A stretch of DNA of 64,000 bases from Euryodendron excelsum (lineage: Eukaryota; Streptophyta; Magnoliopsida; Ericales; Pentaphylacaceae). The stretch lies in contig CM065380.1 of the NCBI GenBank assembly GCA_033060915.1, forward strand, positions 44,475,501 to 44,539,500. The letters are read 5' to 3'. Of this stretch, positions 12,547 through 24,300 are shown one piece after another. Under the pieces are notes generated by a model. The model made no database searches and was not told the DNA's origin. It worked only from the letters and a program-made list of their open reading frames with translations. The stretch's first letter is position 1; the number at the start of each line of letters is the position of its first letter. The translations under genes and the position numbers were made by a program.

Positions 12547-13129
12547 AATTTTTTCAATTCAAGATCTAATGGGTCAAGGTCACCGAGAAGCTTGTTTGGC
12601 TTGTTAGCTTATGACATAGCATGCCTAACCAATTTCTTCTACCACAAGAGAACCTAGCTTCTCCAGAACTTCGCAATATCGAGGAGAACTTATGTAACAC
12701 CTTCGCGAAACTGAGAATTTTTCGTAAAATACTTATGGAATTTGGCTGAATTTCCCTAAAGAATTCAGTAGAGGCAAGCTATAAGAATATTTTGCCAGAA
12801 GATTGAAATATTTGAATAATGGTTAAGGGGTTAAACTCTGGGACTAATTGTAAACTTGAACCACCTTATAGGTAATTATAGGTATTCAGGATTTACTCTA
12901 CTTAGGGGAGGTTCATGTGATCTTGCATGGGTTCCCCGTCATCAATAAAAAAAAGTACTGAAAATAGAAAATGCAAGTTTTGATTTCAGTAGTAGAAATT
13001 AACACAAGAAATAGCTATAAACATGGATAGATAATTGAAAACATACATAAATCGTTAATTTGCCATCTTTCCACTGCACATACATTATCAAACTTGGACA
13101 ATTAGGTGTCTTGTATTATGCAGGGTCGT
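12547..13129. other. Intergenic, no recognised feature
   Basis: AT-rich sequence between the foldback element and LTR-like remnants; I see no coding region or delimited repeat. Confidence 0.5.
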
Positions 13130-13560
13130 ACAGTCGTTGGGCATACAGTGTGTTTGAGTAGGTTTTAGCATGTGGAACCCACTTAGGGATCCAGCATATG
13201 CTTTTTACCAATTATATAGGGATTATAATTTCTCGGGTTCCTCTATAAATAGTAGAGTAATAGGAATTATTATAGAGTTAGCGTGATTGAGTGAATTTAG
13301 TGATGCGTGTGAGAAACAAGAAAAACATCGAGTAACAGGAAAGCTAATGTGGTTTTGGGAGCTTGAGTTACCAAGATGAACAGAGAAACAGAGATTGTTT
13401 TGGGGCTCAAGTATTAGTATCAGTTGATCATTGCGCCCATAAATAAAAGTAAATTTGTGCTTGACTAGAATCTGTGTTACTTTTTCTTTTATGTATGCAT
13501 GTTGGTTATGGTTGTGTCCATGTGAGTTTAATTATAGCAAAGTGGCACCAGTGCTTTGTA
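13130..13560 (+). repeat. Degraded Copia-type LTR remnant
   Basis: The segment resembles 16430-16830 in motif order: acaagaaaaac/acaactagaaa, ggaaagc, tgtggttttgggagcttgag, aacagagattgttttggggctcaagta, then gtatgcatgttgg. It ends in agtggcaccagtg, which looks like a mutated primer-binding motif (tggtatcagagc). Both are probably remains of the same LTR family. No coding sequence follows because a hAT-like element was inserted here. Confidence 0.45.
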
Positions 13561-13582
13561 TGCCGCGATAAGTGGTATCAAT

Positions 13583-14178
13583 AAGGTTCAAAATTTTGTT
13601 TCGGTGTATTATTTTAATTAGAATGAAAAATAAAACATTTTTAAAATACTTTAGATGTGACAAATAAATTTTAAAAAAGCACAAAAACATTTGAAAATCA
13701 TATTGAAATTGCCAGAAGTTTAATAATTGATTTATTAAAAACATTGAGATTTATACAATCATTCACATAAAAAAAGCACAAAAATTAAAAAAAATCAATG
13801 TTGGTACATATCGCAATTTTATTAAACACAATTGTAAATAATTCTAGATCCCAACAAAACAAGGTCTAAAGATTCACTTAAGATAGTGGTAGTAATAATG
13901 TCATTATATTGCTATTAATAATTAATAATAAATATTTATAAAAAAATTTAAATTTGTGCCAACACGACTTATTGTATCAATATATTTCGTTGTGTTTTTG
14001 TGCATTTTATAATATTTTTAGTATATTGCTTTATGCTTTAATACATTTTGACTGTATTCTTTTATGTTTTTGATGAAAATATCATATTTTATAATTTCAG
14101 TAGTATTTAATTTCAATTTTTAGGAAACGAAATTATTCTAACGTATCAATAAAAACAAATGAATGTTTTGTTTCTTGA
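13583..14178. mobile_element. Non-autonomous hAT-like element, family shared with 63273-63627
   Basis: The 596-bp AT-rich element starts AAGGTTCAAAATTTTGTTTC and ends AATGTTTTGTTTCTTGA, imperfect inverted repeats. It is flanked by GTATCAAT (13575-13582) and GAATCAAT (14179-14186), seven of eight bases matching, as expected for an aged hAT target duplication. Interior text (atttataaaaaaatttaaatttgtg, split by mutations, then acgacttattgta and ttttgtgcattttataa) is also found in the 63273 element. There is no transposase. Confidence 0.6.
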
Positions 14179-14349
14179 GAATCAATGCTTTCGCTATACA
14201 AGGATAGTAGTGATCTGGGTTTTTGTTTTGTTACACGAAAGGATAAAAATTAATTATTTTTATTTTCCCTTCAACAGAAAGAGAACAAGTCAGCGAAATA
14301 AAGAAAAGTCACGCTGCTGGTGGAGTTTGGCTTGGGTTACAAACTTACA

Positions 14350-14530
14350 ATCCAAACCCAGTGGGGTCGGTCGGTGGGGCACTCGGCTCCAAAGTGGTTG
14401 TCAGAGGTGAAAGATCCCGAGTTCAAGTTTCAGGACTTTAAAAACAACTCTTTGGGCCAGTGCTTTATTTTGTCCATCCGTCGAAACAGTAATTAGTCTT
14501 TTGGTTGCCAATTTTGGGGATACACTGGGT
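14350..14530 (+). mobile_element. SINE-like sequence with tRNA-type internal promoter
   Basis: The segment ggtcggtggggcactcggct followed 35-45 bp later by cccgagttcaagtttcagg resembles the A and B boxes of a tRNA-derived SINE (B-box consensus GGTTCGANNCC). The following part has a T-rich tail with gtccatccgtcg. I cannot define a poly-A end or target duplication, so this is tentative. Confidence 0.35.
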
Positions 14531-14719
14531 CAAAGATCTAAAACAAAAAATTACAATCCAGTGTGGCATAATGAGGGCTGTGATTGGTTGTCAGATGCTT
14601 GTTTGATAAATTTTTTTTAGGTATAATGCCATGCATTGGTATTCAAAACAATGTTGATACCATGTTATTTTGTTAATGTAATATTACAAGTCAATTAATT
14701 AATATTAAATGCATGTCTT

Positions 14720-15420
14720 GAGATCTTAATCACCAAGACATAGCATCGGTCGAAGGGATAGTAGGAGAAAATTTCTCACTTTTAGGTGATTGACTTTTAA
14801 CACATACTGATGATGCAGCAATCTTGTGGTCCCTAGGCCTTTGACGAGCTCTCTCTCCCGTTGGCGCGTGATCTCCTGTTTTAAATACACCAGTGTTGTG
14901 CCTGTTAAGGATTCTCCAATGATCAAGTTAGATTTAGGAGAATATGAGTATTCAAGAGTGTAGTTTGCTAGAGTTTCTCTTTGATATGTACTTGGAAAAC
15001 AAAACCTTTGTTTTTCCTTTATATGCATGCATGGGGGTGGTTGACGATCTTTCCACGTGACGGTGTTCCATTAAAAAGTCAGATCTGTGGCAAGGCACTT
15101 GAAAAGGTCGTTCTCCCACTTCATTGTAGTGTGTATTAGAACTGCGTCAGGGATAAGGCGATTGTCCCCCGTACACTCTACGCCCATGCTTTGAGTACAC
15201 GCTACAGTATTCGATATCAATTGTGGCCCCCACCGATGTGATGAGAAGAACGGGCAGATAGAATGGGAAGTAAGCTCGAGGGGCTGATCTGTTCGGGAGC
15301 TGAGGGGAGCCAAGATGAGGCTCTTGTCGGTGCCCGATCAGACGTTCGGGTGAATCCTGGTCTGGTCGGAGCCCGATCAGAGGATCGGGAAAGCGTCACT
15401 ACCACATACATTTTATATGA
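14720..15420 (-). repeat. LTR-like remnant with repeated cccgatcaga motif
   Basis: On + the sequence contains gcccgatcagacgttcgggt and gcccgatcagaggatcggg close together (about 15330-15390), plus GC-rich text that differs from the AT-rich surroundings. This resembles the distal part of a Gypsy-type LTR, but neither terminus nor a matching partner was found. The short open frames on - strand here have no recognised domain. Confidence 0.3.
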
Positions 15421-15804
15421 TTTGATTAGCTTGTGATACTACATTAGCCAGAAAAAAAAAATATTATTCTTACAGAAAATTAATACAGAAAGACTCACTA
15501 GAATAGTGTGGCAGTGATAGTTTTATTATTAAAAGTCATTCTGATAGGTGTTTTGTTTGAAAGTAAAAAAGGTCTTATTAATACACACCATTTTATATGA
15601 AAATTCTTTATGAATTTCCTATTTATATAACATTACTCTTAGTAAAATGACATAGCATTATCATTGTATTGAATATTTTCTCGTTGTTCCAAATCGAAGG
15701 CCAATGTGTCCCTCGAATTTTCAAGCATTGCGAGCACACAGCTGGAATTGACGATTGAGATCAGATAGATTTCCTGAGATCAGAATTGATCTGGTTGATT
15801 GCAG

Positions 15805-15915
15805 GTCGATGGGGAGTACAGATACGAGTGCATGGATCAAACAGTGTACATGATTATAGCTAAGAAGAAGCAAGAGTTATTAGATGGTCACGTGGAAGCT
15901 ACAGGTCAATATTGA
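15805..15915 (+). pseudogene. Orphan exon-like segment, 36 codons and stop
   Basis: After a good acceptor (ttgattgcag) an open frame reads VDGEYRYECMDQTVYMIIAK followed by KKQELLDGHVEATGQY and TGA at 15913-15915. The composition is like a real C-terminal exon (charged, no low complexity, lysine-rich KKK). I do not recognise the family and found no other exons nearby on +. It may be a captured or relict terminal exon, or chance. Confidence 0.25.
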
Positions 15916-16213
15916 GAGAGTTGAAATGAGTCTAAGATGAAATGAGTCTCTTTAATTTTCTCTAGGTTTGGTTGGTGGCGGTAATCTCTTTGGTTGTGCA
16001 TTTGCAGGGGAAGAGGTAGAGCCAGAACAATCTACATAGTGAGTTTTGCGAAGCACCCTCCTGAAGGGGTCCATGCATCTGATTGTAGGGGTGCGGGCCT
16101 TACAAGTTTGGGTGAGGCAGATGGTTTGGAGAATTCAAGACAAGGTCATTGGGTAGGTATATGTGTTTGGGTCGGCTTATGGGGTCCAACATGTATAGGT
16201 TTTTCTAATGCAT

Positions 16214-16349
16214 TATTTGAAATCTGAATTTTCGGTTAAAAAAGTAAAAGAAAAGAAAAATGTTAGGAAAAAAAAACAAAAATACTCTTACATTTCGTTC
16301 TCTTTTTTTTTTCATTTTTTTTTTCTACTGAAAATTCGGATTCCAAATA
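16214..16349. mobile_element. Short MITE with TATTTGGAATC-type inverted ends
   Basis: The left end TATTTGAAATCTGAATTTTC and the right end (ctgaaaattcggattccaaata) are inverted copies with about three mismatches. The middle is an A-rich half followed by a T-rich half, so the whole 136 bp folds on itself. A 74-bp relative is at 31723-31796. Confidence 0.6.
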
Positions 16350-16429
16350 GAGCGTAAATATATGTAGTCTAAGTTTTGTAGGATTTGCTTATTAATATGA
16401 AACTTGTATAAAGTCTAGAGTTACATAGA

Positions 16430-16830
16430 CTAAGAGGGCTTGTAGAAATAAAAAGGAGAGATGGGAAACAACTAGAAAGCAGGGAAGTTTGTGTGGCTTT
16501 CAGAGCTCGAAACACCAGAATGATGTGTGGCTTTCGGAGCTCGAAACATCAGGATGAGCAGATAAACAGATATTGTTTTGGGACTCAAGTAATTGTGTTG
16601 GTTTTGAGATTATCTCAAATTTATAATCTCTCCGCATATAGTGGACTAATTTTTCTTGCCCATGGACATAGAAAAATTTATGGTGAACCATGAAGTATGT
16701 GTTGTATTTCTCTTTGGGGTGTGGGTTGATTGTGGAGGTGCTTCCATGCATGCCTAATTTTAATCCAAACAAAATGGTATTGGAACTTCTGTTGTTGCAA
16801 CAAGTGGTATAAGAGTTTTGTCACAATAAT
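16430..16830 (+). repeat. Degraded Copia-type LTR remnant, relative of 13130-13560
   Basis: It carries an internal duplication (tgtggctttcagagctcgaa and tgtggctttcggagctcgaa, 16492 and 16526) and ends in gcaacaagtggtataagag, where the CA end plus gtggtataagag resemble an LTR end followed by a Met-tRNA primer-binding site. The rest of the element is absent. Confidence 0.5.
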
Positions 16831-17348
16831 TTTGCCACTATTTCTCCTTTTGGATCCTATTTTAGGTTTGCCTTACTAATTTTTCTCGTTTTTAATTATT
16901 GTTATTGATGCGGGTTGAAACATGTAAGGATAGTCAAGAATCAAAATCCTTGGAACACTGGAATTGAGAATAGTCCCAAGATGCCACTCACAAGAGTAAT
17001 GGATGCTACTCAATATTGCTGATTGCGGATGTTACTCGACGCAATCAAGTCAGAAACTTGATTTGTAGAAGGAATTACTCACTCCAAGAAAGAGAAACTT
17101 GTAAAAACATTACATATTTTAGATCCATATTAAATGTTAGGCAACTTCCAACAGGCCTTACACATTTCAAGTAGTCAAAATACAATTCCATGACATAACA
17201 CAATTTATTAGCTAATAAAAATACAAGCATACCAACTTGATGACTCAAAATAACTCATTAACATAGCAAATTGTAACTTAGACTAAGTTTGATGGAGCAA
17301 ACATCACACCACAGGTCTTTTTCCACAGACATAGCTCCTCCTCAACTT
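16831..17348. other. Downstream flank of the LigB relic
   Basis: No gene is seen. This is where the LigB 3' untranslated sequence (minus strand) would lie. Confidence 0.5.
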
Positions 17349-17538
17349 TCAATAATTGTTTGAAAATCGGTATGAAGCAAAGGAGAGGCAACGAGCAACC
17401 CAACTCTCATGAAGGAGCTCAGCTTTTGCTCCTCTTCCAGCAGCTCCTAGAGCTACAAGCAAAGGATAAAAATGCTCTGGTTCTGGATGTGCCATCTTTG
17501 CATAGGGTGCTTTCTCAAAATGAATAGCATCTTCATAC

Positions 17539-18923
17539 CTGTATCTATAATACAAATGAAATAGGAACTACATATATATGTATATATATATATAGATAAT
17601 GTTATAAAGATAAAAAATTCATACAAAATTATGCGTCTTAATGAGAGCCTTTTACTTCAAAACAAACACATACTATAATGATTTTTAATTATAAAACAGT
17701 AACTGCCACATCAATTTGTATATGAATTTTGTATAAATTTTTTGTAAAAATAATATATATATATATATATATATATAAATATGCGCGCCTATCTATTACA
17801 ATTTTGCAAGGCCTTATCAACAACTGACTATTCAATTTTTGTTAACAAGGAAAAAACATGAATTAGAATGGAGTCATCGACTTGGACCCAGGAATTTCCA
17901 AGGGGGCCGAAATAAGAAAAAAATTAGTGGTATTATTTTACTAACTATCAATCACTACCATTTAAACTTAAGCACTATATCAGGAAACTCATAAATGTAA
18001 AAAAAATAAAAAATCGTAGTAGATATAGTACTTAAAATAAAGATGCAAAATTTTCACTAAATTTTTTTTTTTACACTGGATGGGCAACACAAAATTACTT
18101 AAATTTGAGAGGATAAAAGTAAAATTATTTGAGTTTTGAGAGATTAATGTGCCTATTTTGTTATAAATATTCAAAAGTATAAAGTATTAAAGAAAAAATT
18201 TTAAAACTCGAGAGTCAATATATTTATTTTTATTATAAATACTCAAAAAAATTATAAGGTCTAAGCTTTATTTTCATAATTTAAGTGGTCGTAGCCCTGC
18301 CCGCTTCTTGTGGGTCCGCCGGAGATTGACTCATTGCCATTAATGGAGTCTCAGGTCAAATAAATGCCTCCTCGTTTTTTTGTTTCCTCCTTTCTTGTGA
18401 TTCAAATAAATGCCTCCTCGAGTATGGTAATCCACACATGTAGGGCATGAGCAGTGGTTCCAGATGTAACATAAGATGGCCCATTCATAGAAAAGGATTG
18501 CCTTTATTTTTTAATAACGAAAAATCTCTAAACTCACACGTTCTTGTAAAGTAAATTCTATATGTCTGCAATCATTCACAGACCGTAAGTATTAATTAAG
18601 CTCCCAGAGAGCCAGATAAGGCTAGCGACAGAGCCACAAATGTCCCAAAAGGGGCAGCTACCCTCATTCAAAATTTTAAAAATTATTATTTTACCCATGG
18701 TTTTGGATATGTTCCTTAATTTGCTCCTTGAAAATTTATGAATGGCCCATTAAATAATTATTTTGCTTCAAAGATTCTATTGTATCCGCTACTTTAGAAA
18801 TATTTCTAATTTGCTTCCTGAAGATTTATAACATATATTGTTACTTTGCTTTTAAGGGCTTTTCACACATTATACATATTGAAGTGAAGTGCCCTATTAT
18901 TGATTATGAAAGAAAAAAAATTC
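17539..18923. other. LigB intron 2, part left of the Gypsy element
   Basis: AT-rich intron DNA with two TA microsatellites (about 17573-17596 and 17753-17776). Segment 17870-18310 begins acccaggaatttccaagggg and ends with a GC-richer block, resembling common plant elements with gtggcggagccagg-type ends. Segment 18620-18790 shares wording with 33190-33430 (ggggcaagtgccct/ggggcagctaccct, tttgctccttgaaaatttatgaa). Confidence 0.5.
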
Positions 18924-18928
18924 ACGGT

Positions 18929-19665
18929 TGATCGGGACCGAGGAACTGACCACGAATTCCCCTGACCACACCCCATGCTCGGGGTACTCAGAGGAATGGA
19001 GGGCTACTAATGGGGACCGACCAGGGACACCCTCAACATCCCGACCAGGAGAAAGCACTACAACAGGAGGCTGAAAGGCCTAGCTAGTCGGGGCCTGATC
19101 AGGAAGGTCATGACCGACCAGCCCCTGGCTGACCACGACAAGTGGGCCACGCCCGAGCAGGTCCTGCGAGATGGGACCTGTCATTTGTCCCACCTCTCAC
19201 GCCAGCGAAAGTCATCATGGACAACCCAATCATGATAATGTGTTCCCGTCTCGAAGACCTCGCATGTAGGAGACAGTCACCCCACTCACCCTGACATACG
19301 CCTAAGGAAGCGCCACGTATTGAGGATTGGACAACCACGCCTCCCATTGCCCTGCCACCAATCGGGACCCCCAATGCCAGGCTGCCACGTGGATAGACAA
19401 CCGTCTCCCACCTTCCCCATGCATGCAACGGCCCTCTAGGGCTACGAGGGTGCCTGCCAATATAAAAGAAAGGATCATTTTCCCTAAGGAGATACGTAAA
19501 CAGAAAACCCTAACCAAAAAACTCTGTTGATCTCTCCAGAAAATCTAACTTAGGCATCGGAGTGCCCTTGGCAAGCATCACACAGGTGCCCTTCACTCTT
19601 TTTCCTTCTCAGATTACATTGGAGCCGATCGTTGCCGTCCTGGGAGCCGACCTATTGCATCATCA
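18929..19665 (+). repeat. 5' LTR of the Gypsy element
   Basis: The LTR is 737 bp, beginning TGATCGGGACCGAGG and ending TTGCATCATCA. It contains a single 79-bp unit at its start (18929-19007), whereas the 3' side has three. A TATA box (caatataaaagaaagg, about 19459-19474) marks the promoter. Its GC-rich text contrasts with flanking DNA. Confidence 0.93.
19459..19474 (+). promoter_or_regulatory. LTR promoter TATA box
   Basis: The sequence caatataaaagaaagg occurs at the same place in both LTRs (here and near 30346-30361), late in the LTR as expected for the U3/R promoter. Transcription probably starts about 30 bp downstream. Confidence 0.6.
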
Positions 19666-19684
19666 GTTGGCGCCATCTGTGGGA
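19666..19684 (+). other. Primer-binding site of the Gypsy element
   Basis: Immediately after the 5' LTR comes gttggcgccatctgtggga, the form of tRNA primer-binding site seen in many plant Tat and Athila type elements. I did not match it to a particular tRNA. Confidence 0.75.
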
Positions 19685-19746
19685 CCCGATTGTTTTCCAT
19701 TTTCATGGTCGTCACCAGGTTCGGCACTTCACACGTTCCCTTACCC

Positions 19747-21333
19747 ATGGCGGATTAAAACCTCAACCAGGTCGCCGGTGACCAAAGCCCCGATAGAGTT
19801 ACATCCCTCGAAACTCGTATAGCCGCCGTTATGGCCAACATGCAGATGCTGATTACCTAAAACTAGGAGTTGCTTCAACGGCTCCCCGTTGCCCCCGCAG
19901 GAGGACAACTGCCTAAAACCCAACCGGAGAATGAAAGAAGTCACGCCAGCCGAGACGTGAACGAGGATCCCGTCTTACCTGGCACTGTGCCACCACCTTG
20001 AGACGACCATGCTCCACCGGACGAAGCACAAACTTAGGCCCCTGGCCTGCCGCCTCGACACCGCCCCCAGCACACCGAAGAGGAAGGAGAGAGGGGGGAC
20101 AATCCCCCGGCCTGGGACGAGCGATTGAGAGCCCTCCAAGCCCAGATGACCGGGGTCATGGAGGCTGTGAGGACCAGAACTCCGAACACCGTGGAAGAGA
20201 TGGTAAGCAGAACCGACTCCCCATTCACCCAGGCAGTCATGCAGGTCCCCTTACCGCCCAAGTTCAAGATGCCCACCATAGAGATGTTCGATGGGACGAA
20301 GGACCCATTGGACCACCTGGAGACCTACAAGGCTTTGATGCAGCTCCAAGCCGTCCCCGACGAGGTTATGTGCCGCGCTTTCCCTGTCACTCTCAATGGG
20401 GCAGCTAGAGTGTGGTTCAACCGGATCCAGCCCTCCACTGTCACTTCCTTTGCTCAGCTCAGCAAGCTGTTCGTCGAACACTACATTGGAGCCCAGCGAC
20501 AGAGGAGACCGGCGACCAGCTTGCTTAATGTGAAGCAGAAAAAAGACGAAACCCTACGAGAATTTGTCACCAGGTTTAACCTGGAAACCTTGGAGGTGGA
20601 CGATGTTGACGACAAAGTCGCAGTCACTGCTTTCATGAGCGGAGTTAGGACCCATAAATTCATGTTTTCATTGGCCAAGGAGCCTCCGAAGATTATGGCG
20701 GACCTCATGATCAAAGCCTAGAAGCATATGAACGCCGAGGACATGATGAACGCTAGACGGGAAAGCGAGGAGGGTGCCACTTCCCGGTCAGATAAGAAGA
20801 AGAGGTCACCCGAACGCAAGGACGACCGAGACAAGAAAGCCATGAGGAGCGAGCGCGTAAAGAGGAGGGACCGACCAAGAAGCCGTTTCGCTGCCTTTGA
20901 GCGCAGTTTCACTCCACTGACCATGCCATTAGAGCACGTCCTGAACGAGATCAGAAATGATCCAGACCTGAGATGGCCTGGGAAGCTAAGGGGAAACCCC
21001 GAAGAGAGGAACCGAAGGAAGTATTGTCGATTCCATGGGGACCACGGCCACAACACGGATGATTGTTTCGATCTCAAGCAACAGATAGAGAACCTGATTA
21101 AAGAAGGGCGTTTGGCGAGGTACATTGCTGGTCAACGGCAAGACAGGGCACGACCGACCGAGCAAAAGAGTCCAGAAAGAGCCCCAGCACACCAACACCC
21201 GATTGGAGAAATAAGGGTCATCTCTGGGGGCTTTGGAGGTGGCGGCGAGTCCTCATCCGCCAAAAAGAACCATGTTAGGAGGGCGAAGCAAGCAGAAGTA
21301 TTCTCGGTGGGCAGACCGAGCAAAAAGCCCTGA
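19747..21333 (+). pseudogene. gag: Gypsy gag (capsid/nucleocapsid), broken by stops
   Basis: An ATG at 19747 opens a frame that continues through gag apart from stops at 19756, 19858, 19864, 19999, 20035 and 20719. The retrotransposon gag core runs about 20280-20720 (MFDGTKDPLDHLETYKALMQ; GAARVWFNRIQ; LREFVTRFNLE). A charged linker rich in Lys, Arg and Glu follows (20770-20880). A zinc knuckle of CCHC-related type, CRFHGDHGHNTDDC, is at about 21025-21066. Gag forms the cytoplasmic particle in which reverse transcription occurs. Repairing the stops in mind gives one continuous gag, so damage is by point mutation rather than deletion. Confidence 0.93.
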
Positions 21334-24300
21334 CCAGACGTACTGGACGTAGTATTCACCGAGGACGAAGCTTCGGAGCTGAGTCACCCGCATGATGACG
21401 CCCTGGTGGTCAACGCCGTCATCTCCAACTACAGAACACGACGAATCCTCATCGATAATGGCAGCTCGGCTGACATCTTGTTCTGGGGAGCCTTCAAACA
21501 ACTGTAGATACCGAGAGAGGCCTTGAAGCCCGTGAACTCCCCCCCTTGTGGTGTTCACTGGCAACCGGGTCGTCCCCATAAGCTCCATTGAATTACCGGT
21601 CACCCTGGGGGATGACCCCTAGCAAACCACCAAGTTGGTCAATTTTTTGGTCATGGACTGCCCCTCGGCCTACAATGTGATTATAGGGCGTGCAACCCTA
21701 AATCAGTTTAAGGCAGTCACGTCCACATATCACCTGAGGCTGAAGTTTCCAACAGAGCACAGGGTGGGAACTGTAAAGGGCAATCAGGTGACCGCAAGAG
21801 AATGCTACTTGGCGTCCTTCAAGGGGGATGCCGCCACAGAGGCCCTTGTGATAGAAGAGCTGAAAGTCTGGGACGAGGAAGACCTTAGACGGGGAGAGCC
21901 CGTGGAAGAGTTAGAACCAGTCCCCATTGGTAGGCTAGCCCGAGATAACAGCACCCAGTCGCCCAAGGTTGTCATGATCGGTACCGAGGCCCCAGAGCAG
22001 CACAAGCAGGAGTTGCGACAGTTCTTGAGGGACAACGCTGACGTCTTCGCCTGGACCCATGAAGATATGCCAGGTATCGACCCCGGAATTGCCGCCCACT
22101 ACCTCAACGTTTCACCAGATGCCAAACCCATCAAACAGAAAAGGAGAAGCTTTGCCCCCGAGCGCAACGAGGCCATTGCAGAAGAAGTGGACAAGCTCGT
22201 CCAAGCCGAGTTCATTCGGGAGGCACAGTACCCAGCCTGGCTCTCGAACGTTGTGATGGTGAAGAAGGCGAGCGGGAAATGGCGGATGTGCATCGATTTC
22301 ACTGATCTCAACAAGGCTTGCCCCAAAGACAGCTTCCCCCTACCCACCATTGACCTTCTGGTCGATTCTACAGTAGGATACAAGATGCTCTCCTTCATGG
22401 ACGCCTTTTCCGGGTACAACCAGATAAAAATGGCAGAACACGATCAAGAACACACTGCCTTCATTACCGACAGAGGGTTATACTGCTACCGAGTGATGCC
22501 ATTCGGCCTGAAAAATGCTGGGGCAACTTACCAAAGGCTGGTCAACAAGATGTTTAAGGCCCAGATAGGACGAAACGTGGAAGTATATGTGGACGACATG
22601 CTAGTAAAAAGTAAGCAAGCCGCCGACCATTTGGAGGATTTGAAAGAAACCTTCCGTACCCTCAGGCGCTACAACATGAAGTTAAACCCGGCCAAATGTG
22701 CATTCGGGGTGGCCTCGGGGAAGTTCCTAGGTTTTATGGTATCACAGAGAGGTATAGAGGCAAACCTAGAGAAGGTCAGGGCCATACTTGACATGCAGGC
22801 CCTGAAGACGATCAAGGACGTTCAACGACTAACAGAACGAGTGGCAGCCCTGAACAGATTCATCTCCAAGTCAACCGACAAATGCCTACCTTTCTTCCGG
22901 ACGTTAAGAAAAGCATTCCAGTGGATGGGCGAATGCGAGGAAGCCTTTCAACAGTTAAAACACTACTTGGGCTCTGTTCCCCTGCTAAGCCGAACGGTCA
23001 TGGGAGAGGAGCTCTACCTCTACTTGGTCGTCTCCGCCACAGCAGTCAGTTCAGCCCTTGTGCGGAAAAGTGAAGGAGTCCAAAAGCCAGTATACTACAC
23101 GAGCAGAGCGCTCAGAGGAGCTGAGGAAAGATATCTGAAGATGGAGTTATTAGCCTTCGCTCTGGTGAACTCAGCGCGGAGGCTCCGGCCGTACTTCCAA
23201 TCCCATACGATCGTAATCCTGACAGACCAGCCCATCAAAAAAGTCCTACACAAGCCTGAAACGTCCGGTCGGCTAATGAAGTGGTCAGTAGAGCTCAGCC
23301 AATTCGACATTCAGTACAGACCCCAGACAACGGTTAAAGGACAAGCGACGGCAGATTTCATTGCAGAGTTTACCGCCCCACCTCATGCCACAACCGACGG
23401 AGAGGACACTGAGAATACCTGGATACTAAACGTTGATGGCTCCTCCACCGAACAATCAAGCAGGGCAGGCGCGGTTCTTGTTACCCCAGACGGCCAGAAA
23501 GTAGAGTACGCTCTCAGATTCAACTTCCCGGCCACCAATAACGAGGTCGAATACGAGGCGCTCATTGCCGGGCTCCGAATTGCTCGGCAAATGGGGGCGG
23601 AGCAGATAACCGTCAGGGGAGATTCGCAGTTGGTGATAGAGTAGATCTAGGGGGAGTATGAAGCCAGAGGCGACAAAATGAAGGAGTACTGCCAGATAGC
23701 CAAGGACTTGGTCAGAAAATTCTCCAAAGTAGTATTGCAGAGGGTCCCTCGTCTGAAAAACGAAGAGGCAGATAGATTGGCGAGAATAGCGTCCTCAGAT
23801 CAACCCGACCCCAAAGTGCCCATGGAGACTCTCGATTTGCCGAGCATCCAAACCCTGGAGGTCAATATGCTAGAGACAGATGGCTCGTGGGCTAGGCCAA
23901 TCAGAGATTACCTGGAACGCAACGTCCTCCCTGAAGATAAGCTAGAGGCAAAGAGGATCAAATTCAGGGCCAGTCGATATGTAATGTTCGACGGGGTCCT
24001 GTACAAGCGAGGGCATACTACCCCCCTTCTTAGGTGCGCCACTGAGGAAGAGGCAGCCTACATCATGAGAGAGGTCCACGAAGGTATTTGCGGTAACCAT
24101 TCAGGAGGACGATCCCTGGCTAGTAAAATCCTCAGGACGGCCTACTATTGGCCAACCATGAGTAAAGACTGCCAAGAGTTCATGAGAAAGTGTGATAAGT
24201 GCCAACGGTTTGCCAACGTCCCAAGACAGCCTGCATAGGAGTTGACCCCCATCCTCAACCTGTGGCCTTTCGCCCAGTGGGGGATCGACATCGTGGGCTC

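Noticed and set aside
14726..15028. Minus-strand frame of 100 codons
   Set aside because: No recognisable domain, and the region looks like part of an LTR.
19108..19530. Open frames on both strands in the Gypsy LTR (repeated at 29997-30419)
   Set aside because: They occur in both LTR copies and reflect GC-rich non-coding LTR sequence.
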